Of a stretch of 64,000 nucleotides of DNA, positions 18,660-27,152 are shown one piece after another. Below the pieces are notes generated by a model, which saw only the letters and a program-made list of their open reading frames with translations, did no database searches and was not told where the DNA came from. This DNA is from Sporosarcina sp. ACRSM (GTDB lineage: Bacteria; Bacillota; Bacilli; Bacillales_A; Planococcaceae): the NCBI RefSeq assembly GCF_022346545.1, contig NZ_JAKRNU010000006.1:186001-250000 (forward strand), read 5' to 3'. Numbering within the stretch: the stretch's first letter is position 1; the number at the start of each line of letters is the position of its first letter. The translations under genes and the position numbers were made by a program.

Positions 18660-19020
18660 TAGCCCCCCTCTCTTTCGGGGATGGGCCGACCACCCTTGAG
18701 TCACCTATTCTATTGAAGCCTCGTTATACCACCCAAGTGTTCTGTCCTCCTATTACTTAGCCCTTTTTATATGGATTCTGATTTGTACTTGCTGATTTAT
18801 CTTGTCATATTACCGCATTTCCTGTCTATCTATCTGTTGATTCTTTACTTTTCCAACTTCCTACAGCTGGAAAAACTAGCTGTTATTTTCTATCTTTATA
18901 AGGATAAAGTAAATTTCCTATTATTCTGAAAAAACATCTTGTTTATTGGAAGAAGATTTGGTATCTTGAATATGTGTTCTATATCAAGGTTCAAATTTTT
19001 GCTCTGTTTTACCTAATTGG

Positions 19021-19034
19021 TGAAAGCGATTTCA
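19021..19034 (+). promoter_or_regulatory. cre box upstream of the acetate transport operon
   Basis: TGAAAGCGATTTCA matches the CcpA consensus TGWAANCGNTNWCA at all fixed positions and is almost palindromic. It lies 92 bp upstream of the DUF485 gene, probably downstream of the promoter, where CcpA acts as a roadblock or repressor. Confidence 0.85.
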
Positions 19035-19125
19035 ACGGATTGGAGGTTAACTGATCTTTAGAACACAATACAAGGGACATGCAGTTAGTGTTTCATTCAT
19101 TTTCAACATTAAGGGGGAATGCAAA

Positions 19126-19506
19126 ATGAGTGTGAAAATTGACGAAGAAGTAACTTTTGAAAGTTCGAGCCATGACCGAAACAACGAGTCATCCGCTTTG
19201 CAAGAGGGCCCGGCCGCCTTGGATTATGAAAAGCTGATCAATACACCTGAATTTAAAAAGTTAAGTAAACGAAAAAATGGATTTTTACTTTCTTATACGA
19301 TTTTTTTTACTGCTATCTATGCTTTGTTGCCAATTCTTACATCTTATACGACCATCCTTGAGAACAGAGCGATCGGGATGATCACATGGACTTGGATCTA
19401 CTCTTTCGGCATATTCATCATGGTTTGGGCACTTGCAACCATCTATACGAAAAAAGCGGCTGGCTTTGACAAAGACGTAGATGAAATACTGAAAAAGACA
19501 TTGTAA
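19126..19506 (+). CDS. DUF485 membrane protein of the ActP system
   Basis: This 126-residue protein has a polar N-terminal half rich in Ser, Asn and acidic residues, then the DUF485 core: FKKLSKRKNGFLLSYTIFFT, a first span, and a second span in GIFIMVWALATIYTKKA. DUF485 proteins are found almost always just before ActP-type symporters and are thought to be an accessory subunit. The start follows AAGGGGGAATGCAAA. It is separated from actP by 46 bp, with an AAGGGGGATTTTATAT ribosome site between. Confidence 0.88.
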   Translation: MSVKIDEEVTFESSSHDRNNESSALQEGPAALDYEKLINTPEFKKLSKRKNGFLLSYTIFFTAIYALLPILTSYTTILENRAIGMITWTWIYSFGIFIMVWALATIYTKKAAGFDKDVDEILKKTL

Positions 19507-19552
19507 ACAGCACAAAGGGGACTTATTCGGGAGATAAAGGGGGATTTTATAT

Positions 19553-21094
19553 ATGGATTTCATATCTATTGCAATATTCGTCGGAGTAATCGGACTAACG
19601 CTTGGCGTCACTTATTGGGCTGCCAAACAAACGTCGACGGCAAGTGATTTTTACACAGCTGGGGGGTCGTTGACGGGATGGCAAAACGGTTTGGCAATTG
19701 CAGGTGACTACTTATCCGCAGCTTCTTTCCTTGGAATCGCCGGGGCAGTTGCATTGAACGGCTATGATGGTTTCTATTATAGCCTCGGTTTCCTAGCAGC
19801 TTATCTGGTAGTACTGTTCCTCGTTGCAGAACCACTTCGGAATCTTGGGAAATTTACGATGGCCGATATGATCGGTTCACGTTTTTCGGCTAAGAAAGTT
19901 CGGGCAGCTGCCGCTTTGAATACAATTACCATCGTTCTTTTCTATATGATCGCGCAACTTGTGGGGGCAGGTGCGCTCATCAAATTATTGCTTGGCATTG
20001 ATTACTGGATTTCTGTTCTTATTGTTGGCGTCATGATGACGGTGTACGTACTATTCGGGGGCATGACAGCTACGAGCTGGGTTCAAATCATTAAAGCCGT
20101 ACTCTTGATGATCGGGACAATCGTCATTGCTTTCCTTGTTCTATTACGCACAAATTTCAGTTTTACATCTTTGTTCGAAAAGGTTTCAACAGCAACAAAG
20201 CATGGCGAAAGCTACTTACATTCAGGAGTTCTTTACGACAATCCACTCGGTCTTATTTCTGTCCTACTGGCACTTTTCTTAGGTACTGCCGGCCTACCAC
20301 ACATCTTAATGCGTTTTTTCACGGTAAAAGATGCAAAAACGGCGCGTTCTTCCGTCATTTATGCGGTTTGGATCATCGGGGTCTTCTATTTCATCACGAT
20401 GATTTTAGGTTTCGGTGGAGCGATTTTTGTTGGTGAAGAAGCGATTGTTGCCGAAAATGCTGCGGGTAACATGGCTGCACCGATGTTGGCTGCGGTTTTA
20501 GGTGGAAATGCGCTGGAGTCCTTTGTTGCCGCGGTTGCATTCGCGACAATCCTCGCTGTCGTATCTGGTCTTGTATTGACTGGCGCGTCCGCCCTTGCAC
20601 ATGATTTGTATGGCGAAGTCTTCAAAAAAGGGAAAGTAACGGATAAGCAACAAGTGACTGCTGCACGAATCGCAGCCATTTCAGTCGCAATTCTATCCAT
20701 CATCCTTGCCCTTGGTTCCGAAAAATTGAATGTGGCCTTCTTAGTATCGCTTGCATTCTGTGTCGCGGCAGCCGCAAACTTGCCAACGATTTTAATGACT
20801 ATTTACTGGAAACGTTTTAACACAACTGGCGCCATCGCTTCTATGCTAACTGGATTGATCACATCACTTGTTCTAGTTGCAATTAGTCCAAGCGTTATGA
20901 GCCCTGTCGAAGGCGCAGCTCTCATTACCGGAAACCCTATTTTCCCACTGGCCAATCCGGGCATCGTCTCGATTCCTGCCGGGTTCCTAGCTGCCTATGT
21001 CGGCACGATTCTATCTTCTAGAGGAAAAGAAGAAGTCGATTACGCCGAGATTAAATTCAAAGCGGAAACAGGCTACCGCGAACTTCAAAACTAA
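19553..21094 (+). CDS. actP: Cation/acetate symporter ActP
   Basis: This 513-residue solute:sodium symporter family protein has about thirteen membrane spans. It shows AGDYLSAASFLGIAG early, GGMTATSWVQIIKAVLL in the middle and FVAAVAFATILAVVSGL later, all typical of the ActP branch that carries acetate and other short carboxylates with a cation. It sits directly after its DUF485 partner and before a cNMP-CBS-DUF294 protein and an exonuclease. Catabolite control through the upstream cre box is expected. Confidence 0.93.
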   Translation: MDFISIAIFVGVIGLTLGVTYWAAKQTSTASDFYTAGGSLTGWQNGLAIAGDYLSAASFLGIAGAVALNGYDGFYYSLGFLAAYLVVLFLVAEPLRNLGKFTMADMIGSRFSAKKVRAAAALNTITIVLFYMIAQLVGAGALIKLLLGIDYWISVLIVGVMMTVYVLFGGMTATSWVQIIKAVLLMIGTIVIAFLVLLRTNFSFTSLFEKVSTATKHGESYLHSGVLYDNPLGLISVLLALFLGTAGLPHILMRFFTVKDAKTARSSVIYAVWIIGVFYFITMILGFGGAIFVGEEAIVAENAAGNMAAPMLAAVLGGNALESFVAAVAFATILAVVSGLVLTGASALAHDLYGEVFKKGKVTDKQQVTAARIAAISVAILSIILALGSEKLNVAFLVSLAFCVAAAANLPTILMTIYWKRFNTTGAIASMLTGLITSLVLVAISPSVMSPVEGAALITGNPIFPLANPGIVSIPAGFLAAYVGTILSSRGKEEVDYAEIKFKAETGYRELQN

Positions 21095-21111
21095 GTGAAA
21101 TTGATGAATAC

Positions 21112-21150
21112 ACTCCCCACCCTGAACTTTTAAGGGTGGGGAGTTCATTT
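21112..21150 (+). terminator. Terminator after actP
   Basis: Stem ACTCCCCACCCT/AGGGTGGGGAGT followed by a T-rich run. It lies 18 bp after the actP stop and 30 bp ahead of the DUF294 gene, so it may attenuate rather than fully stop read-through. Confidence 0.88.
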
Positions 21151-21179
21151 TCATCTTCATAACGGAAGGTGGAGTGGTA

Positions 21180-23102
21180 ATGCAAACGGAATTAGATTCT
21201 GACATTCGCAAGCGCATTCAGCAATCTCCATTGTTCAACGGTGTGACGGATGCTGAATTCGAGGCTTTGCTGGCTGAATGTACCTTGAAAAACTATCGTA
21301 CAGTAGAAAAAGTGGATTATTTCCAAAATCCGGAGGAAGGGCTTTTACTCATCTTAGAAGGATTGACAGAAATCTATATTGAAAACGTGGACGGACAGTC
21401 CTCTCTACTTGAACTATTGCAGGAAGGGGAAATCATCGGTTTTTCGAATCTTGCCTACTTCCTGGGAGAACTAAACCGGCCACTTGATCGTCATCGAATG
21501 AAACTCGTTGTATCTAAAAGTACACGATGTTTGCAAGTCCCCTTTTCTGTCGTAAAGAAACGACTTGTCGATGAGCGCGTACGCGACATGCTATTGCAGA
21601 AGATGTCCCTTCGTTTGGCAAATGTTTACGCCTCGCTTGGTGAACAAGTACGGTTGGCAGACGAATGGGGTACGAGTGAGCCTTATGTCTATCGCGTGAA
21701 AGATTTGATGACTACACCGCCATGCACGGTAACTGAACAAGAATCGAGCCAAGAGATTGCTAAAAGGATGGTACAAAAATCGATCAGTTCCGTATTGGTC
21801 ATCGATCGGCATGGGCAATTGGTAGGCATCATAACCGAAAAAGACCTTGTTCGCCGGGTAGTTGCCCAACAAGCATGCGGACCTCTGAACGCAAAAGATA
21901 TTATGACCAAGCATCTCCATACAATTTCGCCCTATGACTATTATTACGAGGCGCTGTCCACGTTCTATCACTATGGCGTGAAGCATTTACCCGTTGTGGA
22001 AGCCGGTCGTCCAGTGGGGGTCGTGACGCTTTCCAATCTACTGACAAAACGAGATCGTGGATCAATGGGGATTTTAAAACAGATTGAAGGGGCTTCATTT
22101 GAATCGCTTCCTTTTGTTAAAACTGCAATCTATGACGTCCTCTCGACGTTAATCGATGATGATATTTCCACCATCCAGACGCTTGAAATCATTACAAAAT
22201 TATACGATCGCTTGGCCCGTCAATGTGTCAAGTTAGCCGTACAATCATTAGAACGCCAAGGGAAAGGCATTCCACCTGTTCCTTATGCATGGTATTTGAT
22301 GGGCAGCGGAGCCAGAGCCGAACAGTTTATGTTGACGGATCAAGATCATTTTCTCGTCTATGCGGATTGCGAAGGGGAAGTGAAAGACCACGCGCGCAAC
22401 TATTTTTCATTGCTTGGCAAGGAGATTGTCCGGCATTTGGAGCAAGCTGGTTATACCAGATGCAAAGGTCAGATGATGGCTAGCGAAGCGATGTGGAGAG
22501 GTTCCGTTTCCGAATGGCAACAACGTATTCGCACATGGGCATTGGAAATGACTGACAACCAAATTTTAGTCAGCTATAATTTTTTATCATTCCGATGGTT
22601 AATCGGCGACTCGACCGTCCATCGGCATTTTTCGACCATGGTAAAAAGACAATTGCAACATGCCCAAACGTTTCTGTATGCGATGGCACAACAGGAACTG
22701 GATAATGATACGCCTCCGTACAACCTATCCCTTCTGACATTGTTCAAAGGTAAAGGGAAACGCCAAACGATTGATATTAAAAAACATGCTTTGTTTCCCC
22801 TTCACCATTGCTTGCAAATTTTAGCGGTGCACCGGAACATCCTCAATGCCACCCCGATGCAGTTGCTAGCCAGCTTAGTCCGCGTAGGTGAGTTTTCTTC
22901 CGGTTTTGCGGAAGACATTCGCCACGCTTATGAAATTGCCCTGCGGACACGGATCAAACTATCATGGAAGAAACATTTACGAGAAGAGGAAATTACAACT
23001 GCTATCGAATTCTCAGCTATCCGACAATGGGAGCAAGATGAGTTGCGCTCCATGTTGTCGACGGTTTCTTCATTGCAATCGCATTTGGCAGCGAAATTAT
23101 GA
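21180..23102 (+). CDS. cNMP-CBS-DUF294 putative nucleotidyltransferase
   Basis: This 640-residue cytoplasmic protein has an N-terminal cyclic-nucleotide-binding-like barrel (about 1-135), two CBS domains (about 165-290; VKDLMTTPPCTVTE and AKDIMTKHLHTISP), a DUF294 nucleotidyltransferase-like domain with MGSGARAEQ and TDQDHFLVYAD (about 370-395), and a DUF294 C-terminal helical domain. The G-S...D-x-D pattern is that of the GlnD/GlnE-type transferase fold, suggesting that it modifies a protein or nucleotide in response to adenine-nucleotide status. The ATG at 21180 follows GGTGGAGTGGTA; a GTG two codons earlier lies within the ribosome site. Its target is unknown; position suggests ActP or acetate metabolism. 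Confidence 0.88.
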   Translation: MQTELDSDIRKRIQQSPLFNGVTDAEFEALLAECTLKNYRTVEKVDYFQNPEEGLLLILEGLTEIYIENVDGQSSLLELLQEGEIIGFSNLAYFLGELNRPLDRHRMKLVVSKSTRCLQVPFSVVKKRLVDERVRDMLLQKMSLRLANVYASLGEQVRLADEWGTSEPYVYRVKDLMTTPPCTVTEQESSQEIAKRMVQKSISSVLVIDRHGQLVGIITEKDLVRRVVAQQACGPLNAKDIMTKHLHTISPYDYYYEALSTFYHYGVKHLPVVEAGRPVGVVTLSNLLTKRDRGSMGILKQIEGASFESLPFVKTAIYDVLSTLIDDDISTIQTLEIITKLYDRLARQCVKLAVQSLERQGKGIPPVPYAWYLMGSGARAEQFMLTDQDHFLVYADCEGEVKDHARNYFSLLGKEIVRHLEQAGYTRCKGQMMASEAMWRGSVSEWQQRIRTWALEMTDNQILVSYNFLSFRWLIGDSTVHRHFSTMVKRQLQHAQTFLYAMAQQELDNDTPPYNLSLLTLFKGKGKRQTIDIKKHALFPLHHCLQILAVHRNILNATPMQLLASLVRVGEFSSGFAEDIRHAYEIALRTRIKLSWKKHLREEEITTAIEFSAIRQWEQDELRSMLSTVSSLQSHLAAKL

Positions 23103-23124
23103 CCTAGCTAGGAGTGGATCGGGC

Positions 23125-23787
23125 TTGTTCGGTAAAAAGAAACGATTAAACATTCAACTTGACTATGCGATTCGATTGGATACACGGATACAAGACATGG
23201 CTTTTACGGTTATCGATACAGAAACGACGGGATTTGCCATCGGTGCCAAGGACGGACTCATTGAAATCGGAGCTGTCCATATTGAACAGCTTGAAGTGAC
23301 AGACAGTACCTTCCAGACATTTGTCAATCCAGCACGCTCCATACCGCATCACATTACAAACTTGACCTCTATCGAACAAGTTCATATCGATTATGCCCCT
23401 TCTTCTCTAGAAGCGATTGGACAGTTATTCGAATTTATGGGGACATGCCAAAGCGTTAGTTGGATCGGTCATCACATTAGCTTCGATCAGCTCGTCCTCA
23501 AAAAGGAATTGGCGCGGGCGAATTATACGTATAAGGAACCGCTGTCTTTTGATACGATGGATTTGATCCGATATTTATATCCGACTTCGGACCAGCTTGA
23601 TCTTGATGAGTATGCCCGCCTTTTTGGAACAAAACGTTTTCAACGGCACCGTGCCCTTGGCGATGCTTTGTCAACTGCCCATCTCTTTGTTGAATTGGTC
23701 AAGCGGTTGGAAAAGAAAAATATCACAACCATATCGGATTTAATGCGAATTAAAAACGGCAGCGTGAATAAAGCGATATTTATCTAA
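23125..23787 (+). CDS. DnaQ-like DEDDh 3'-5' exonuclease
   Basis: This 220-residue protein carries Exo I (VIDTETTGF), Exo II (HHISFDQLVL) and Exo III with the DEDDh histidine (HRALGDALSTAHLF). It is shorter than DNA polymerase epsilon/PolC proteins and stands alone. The TTG at 23125 is chosen because TAGGAG lies about ten bases upstream and the protein before it has no homology. The gene starts 22 bp after the DUF294 gene. A symporter-DUF294-exonuclease order is a recurrent neighbourhood, so a joint regulatory function, perhaps nucleotide-signal turnover, is an inference worth holding. Confidence 0.87.
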   Translation: MFGKKKRLNIQLDYAIRLDTRIQDMAFTVIDTETTGFAIGAKDGLIEIGAVHIEQLEVTDSTFQTFVNPARSIPHHITNLTSIEQVHIDYAPSSLEAIGQLFEFMGTCQSVSWIGHHISFDQLVLKKELARANYTYKEPLSFDTMDLIRYLYPTSDQLDLDEYARLFGTKRFQRHRALGDALSTAHLFVELVKRLEKKNITTISDLMRIKNGSVNKAIFI

Positions 23788-23818
23788 ATTGCCTTGATTG
23801 TGCGAGAAGATATCGGGT

Positions 23819-23953
23819 TCAACCGATATCTTCAACCTCTGTCAGCCCGCCTAAATTTCGTGAACCGAAAATCAGTAACAGTAAAAAGACAATCAAGATG
23901 ACTGTATTGATAAATTTAATTGAATCAAATTCATTTTTTCCTTCCACGTTCAT
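23819..23953 (-). CDS. Small 44-residue membrane protein
   Basis: The frame encodes a polar head (NVEGKNEFDSIKF), one clear hydrophobic span (INTVILIVFLLLLIFG) and a short polar tail. The ATG at 23953 has GGGGTGG directly upstream and overlaps the last 23 bases of the upstream 106-residue gene, an arrangement typical of translational coupling. Its stop codon lies within an inverted repeat (23806-23833, GAAGATATCGG arms) that has no T run. No family is recognised. Confidence 0.55.
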   Translation of the reverse strand: MNVEGKNEFDSIKFINTVILIVFLLLLIFGSRNLGGLTEVEDIG

Positions 23954-24251
23954 CCACCCCATCTTTGGCCATTCTTTTCTTAATCCCTTCGAATACTTCA
24001 TCCAATGTCATATCACCATTCTTCTCCAAGAAATCCGCTAGTTCGTTGGCCTTTGTATCGCCCATTTGTTTAAACTGACCCAGTAGTGAAACTGCTATAA
24101 CCGGCTGATCTCTGAATAGCTGTATTGAATCTACTTTGAGTTTTCCAAGGAGTAGCAATGAAGCCGCCACAATTTCAATATCTTTTCCTTTTAATAAATC
24201 ACTTAGTGTGTATGAAGCATGTGACTTATGATTGGAATTTTTTTGAGACAC
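23931..24251 (-). CDS. Hypothetical protein, 106 residues
   Basis: The protein is soluble and helical with SYTLSDLLKGKDIEIVAASLLLLGKLKVDS and FLEKNGDMTLDEVFEGIKKRM as its clearer segments (shown in parts: TLSDLLKGKDIEIV, NGDMTLDEVFEG). I recognise no family. The GTG start has AAAGGGTGTGAG upstream. It overlaps the following 44-residue membrane protein gene by 23 bases, so the two are presumably made together. Both are convergent with the exonuclease gene. Confidence 0.6.
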   Translation of the reverse strand: MSQKNSNHKSHASYTLSDLLKGKDIEIVAASLLLLGKLKVDSIQLFRDQPVIAVSLLGQFKQMGDTKANELADFLEKNGDMTLDEVFEGIKKRMAKDGVDERGRKK

Positions 24252-24348
24252 GCTTGCTCACACCCTTTTCCAAAGTACTCATACGATTACGCCTTATTGC
24301 TTATCTTATGTTTCTTGGGGCCTGAATGTGTTCTATCAATAAATAGAA

Positions 24349-24394
24349 GAAAACCAGATGTACATCCTAGAAACGGATGCAACACCTGGTTTTC
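24349..24394 (-). terminator. Terminator after the SLH-NlpC/P60 gene
   Basis: Two-tier stem: outer GAAAACCAG/CTGGTTTTC and inner GCATCCG/ATGGATGC-like arms, with a T-rich run on the minus strand just downstream of the hydrolase stop codon. Confidence 0.82.
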
Positions 24395-24398
24395 GGTT

Positions 24399-25949
24399 TT
24401 ATTTCAAATAGCGCCTTGCGCCCGCATAATTCGTTTTGTAAATTCCGGCTTCATAGGAGATGATTTCGATTTTCTTACTGGAATTCGGAGCATGGAGCAT
24501 TTTGCCATTCCCGATATACATCCCGACATGATAGACTTTCCCTTTTCCACCATTATAGGCGAAAAACATCAAGTCGCCTGGCTGCAAGTTTTTCTTGGCG
24601 ACCGGCGTTCCGTTGACCGCCTGAACGAAAGAGTCGCGCGGGATGATGATTCCATGATTTTTATAGACAGAATGGATAATTCCTGAGCAATCAAAACCGA
24701 ATCCGGATGTCCCAGCCCAAAGATAAGGCAAACCAAGGAATTGTTTAGCGCTATCGACGATATCCTTTTGGGTCGGTTTTGGAATTGCCGCATAGTTTTT
24801 CACTACTTTGGCATCCTGTTTCCGCACATATTTCACACCGTTTGCAGGTGTTTGAACATGTAACCAATCCTTCTCTTCTTTGACAACCGGCAAAATAGTC
24901 GTATAGCTAATGTCCATAAACTTATATTTATCCGATAGCTTCGGTGCATCGTAAAGTTTCGCGATATTTGCATCGATGATGGCTATCGGGCAATCTTGAT
25001 AGTTTGGATAGACTTCCGTAATATGGGATTTTGGGACCCATCCAGGATAACCGGCTTTCTGATGCGGAACGTACTGATCTTTGACCGCAATCTGGTACCA
25101 GTCTCCGCTGCTTTTAAGAATTTCGACCTCTTGTCCATACAACGCTTGTGTATCGATTTTACCGACAAGCCATTGTTTTTGGCTGATGCTCATGCTTTTT
25201 GCCCACTTTTCAATGTCTGTCGGACTCGTCAAGGAAGGTCGATCTACTGCGCGGGCTTTCCCCGGTTGTTTCCATAAAGTTGTCACTTGCACATTGACCA
25301 CATGCTTTTTCGTGTTATCAGGATGATAGCAGGCAGCTGTTTGATTGAAATCCGGCTTTAAAATACGGGCAATGAAAACGGCGAAATTCGCTTTTGTGAT
25401 GAAAGCGGTCGGCTTATATGTATTATCCGGATAGCCTGTTGTGACGTTCGCTGCAAAAAGGGTCTGAATAGCACCCGATGCCCAATAAGTGGCAGGCACA
25501 TCGCGGAAAACATAGTCAGTTGTCCCTTCCAATTCAAATGCACTGACAAGAATGGCAGCCATTTGTCCTCTCGTCAATTTGTCGTGAGGCATGAATTTCC
25601 CGTCAGCATTGCCATTCATGATGCCCTCATCCGCAATCGTTGCAATCACGGCATAGCCCTCATCTTCAGGCCGTACATCTGTAAAATTTGGTGCCGGGCG
25701 GTTAGCCGTTTCAAGACCAAGCGCTTTGATAATCATTTCAGATGCTTCTAAGCGGGTGATTTCCTGCTGCACTCCGAAGTTTACAGTCGGATCCGCAGTA
25801 ATAATCCCCCGTTTCGCTAAATATTCTAGTTCTTTTTTTGCTGAGAAATTATCGCTGACATCTTTGAATAATGGCGCGGCAGATGCACTACCCATGGTCG
25901 TAAACACGACAATAAGCGCGATGAAGCTGACTAGTAATCTCTTTAACAT
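24399..25949 (-). CDS. Secreted cell-wall hydrolase: SLH repeats, SH3-like domains, NlpC/P60
   Basis: This 516-residue exported protein has a signal peptide (LLVSFIALIVVFTTMGSASA, cleaved near residue 25) and three SLH repeats to about residue 195, which bind pyruvylated cell-wall polymer. Next come two SH3-like regions (LYGQEVEILKSSGDWYQI; KEEKDWLHVQTPANG) and a C-terminal NlpC/P60 domain from about residue 390. The catalytic Cys is in FDCSG, the His in YHVGMYIG and a third polar residue in MLHAPNS. It should cut D-Glu-type peptide bonds in peptidoglycan. The ATG at 25949 follows GAGGTGGATGAGA; earlier TTG and ATG codons lie in that ribosome site. Confidence 0.92.
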   Translation of the reverse strand: MLKRLLVSFIALIVVFTTMGSASAAPLFKDVSDNFSAKKELEYLAKRGIITADPTVNFGVQQEITRLEASEMIIKALGLETANRPAPNFTDVRPEDEGYAVIATIADEGIMNGNADGKFMPHDKLTRGQMAAILVSAFELEGTTDYVFRDVPATYWASGAIQTLFAANVTTGYPDNTYKPTAFITKANFAVFIARILKPDFNQTAACYHPDNTKKHVVNVQVTTLWKQPGKARAVDRPSLTSPTDIEKWAKSMSISQKQWLVGKIDTQALYGQEVEILKSSGDWYQIAVKDQYVPHQKAGYPGWVPKSHITEVYPNYQDCPIAIIDANIAKLYDAPKLSDKYKFMDISYTTILPVVKEEKDWLHVQTPANGVKYVRKQDAKVVKNYAAIPKPTQKDIVDSAKQFLGLPYLWAGTSGFGFDCSGIIHSVYKNHGIIIPRDSFVQAVNGTPVAKKNLQPGDLMFFAYNGGKGKVYHVGMYIGNGKMLHAPNSSKKIEIISYEAGIYKTNYAGARRYLK

Positions 25950-26061
25950 TCTCATCCACCTCAAAATTCATAATAACTCTACTTTAACGGAGAATGAAGA
26001 TTCTGTATAGTTATATTTTGCTAATGGAAATTCTCATTACCGTTATTCTTCTGTTCCATAC

Positions 26062-26114
26062 AAAAAAGCTTGAAACGTCTGTCTTGTACAAAGACAGTCC
26101 CATCGTCTCAAGCT
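26062..26114 (-). terminator. Terminator after the stalk-domain gene
   Basis: Stem AGCTTGAGACG/CGTTTCAAGCT with an inner TGTCTTTGTACAAGACA palindrome and a TTTTTT run on the minus strand. Confidence 0.87.
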
Positions 26115-26147
26115 CATCTGTTCATATAGCCACGCTGTTTTCAGTTG

Positions 26148-27059
26148 TTAGTTTCTAACTAGAAGCTCTAAGAAATCCTCTGATACATAGGTTTTCATAC
26201 CTTTTAGTTCTGGAGCGACTTCGAAAGTCCGAATACTTTTATTGTATCCGTATGTTTTGTCGCCACGTGTAATGGTGAAGGAGCTATTTCCCAATGTGAC
26301 GAGTGCCCCGTTCACTTTCGGTTGGGATTGCACAGTATAGCCAAGTTGCTCAGCCACTTTACGAAGCGGAATCATCTTGACGCCATCCTTCATGTAGTGA
26401 TCTGCCGCAATGATTTCTTGTACTTGCGCCATCTCTTCTGTTACATAATCCAATGCAATAATTTTGGATGGCGTTGTTTGTGGTGGAAGGCTTTTCGTCG
26501 TAGCTGTATAGAAGACGACTAGCTCTTTTCCTTTTAGGTCTTTCTTTTCAATGGCTTCGCCTTGTTGGTTGAGCAAAATCGTTTCTTCAGCTATGTTCAA
26601 TTTTAACGCCTTGTCCAAGCTCAAGAAATTTTCGTCGAATTTGCTGACTTTCACTTCACCGAAAATGTCTTCATCCTTCACAATAACAAGTTCAGGCGTC
26701 ACCGTTGCGGGATAGATGAGGATCATCGGTTTGTTTTTGTCATAATAACCTTCGATTGTTGCACCTTTCTTTAAATCTTCTTTTTGAATCTTTTCCGTTG
26801 TACCACTGTTCAATAGAAGAGAATCATCATTGATGCGTAAAATCATGATCAGTTCCTCTTCGTTTTCAACGGTCAGTCGGATTTCGCCGTCCCCTTTTTC
26901 GATGTGCTGAATGACACCCGTAAATTTCATATAGTTCGTCGTGTCTTCCTCTTTTGCGCTAATGACTTGCGCTGCTTCCTCCTGTGCAAATGCGGGAATC
27001 CCTCCTGCGAGACTTCCTGTCAACAGGGCCGCCATAGCGATTGTACCAATTTTCTTCAT
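26148..27059 (-). CDS. Exported stalk-domain (copper amine oxidase N-like) protein
   Basis: This 303-residue protein has a signal peptide (KKIGTIAMAALLTGSLAGGIPAFA) with cleavage near residue 25. A beta-rich middle region (about 45-200) contains repeated ILRINDDSLLL and LDKALKLNIAEETILLN type segments. A C-terminal stalk domain, first named from copper amine oxidases, begins at about residue 225 (DGVKMIPLRKVAEQLGYTV). Such domains are structural or wall-associated in Gram-positives; no enzyme is present. The ATG at 27059 follows GAGGAGAGAAGTT. It is transcribed toward the SLH-NlpC gene but has its own terminator. Confidence 0.85.
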   Translation of the reverse strand: MKKIGTIAMAALLTGSLAGGIPAFAQEEAAQVISAKEEDTTNYMKFTGVIQHIEKGDGEIRLTVENEEELIMILRINDDSLLLNSGTTEKIQKEDLKKGATIEGYYDKNKPMILIYPATVTPELVIVKDEDIFGEVKVSKFDENFLSLDKALKLNIAEETILLNQQGEAIEKKDLKGKELVVFYTATTKSLPPQTTPSKIIALDYVTEEMAQVQEIIAADHYMKDGVKMIPLRKVAEQLGYTVQSQPKVNGALVTLGNSSFTITRGDKTYGYNKSIRTFEVAPELKGMKTYVSEDFLELLVRN

Positions 27060-27152
27060 AACTTCTCTCCTCACTTTCCTTACTTAACGAATTTGACGAG
27101 ATAGATTACTAGAAGTTACACTTTTATTCTTTTTTTATCTTGGGCAGCCTGA

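Larger units (their letters stand above)
18429..19125. other. Long intergenic region upstream of the acetate module
   Basis: Apart from the holin-like toxin gene and the cre box, about 450 bases (18700-19020 and 19035-19125) show no ORF. A possible sigma-A promoter is TTGTTT-N17-TATCTT at about 18938-18966. A ribosome-like GGAGG at 19041-19045 has no start codon at a usable distance, suggesting a long untranslated leader of the acetate operon. Confidence 0.4.

Noticed and set aside
22888-23124. 79-codon N-terminal extension of the exonuclease
   Set aside because: The segment overlaps the DUF294 gene in another frame and has no similarity to exonucleases; the TTG at 23125 has a ribosome site.
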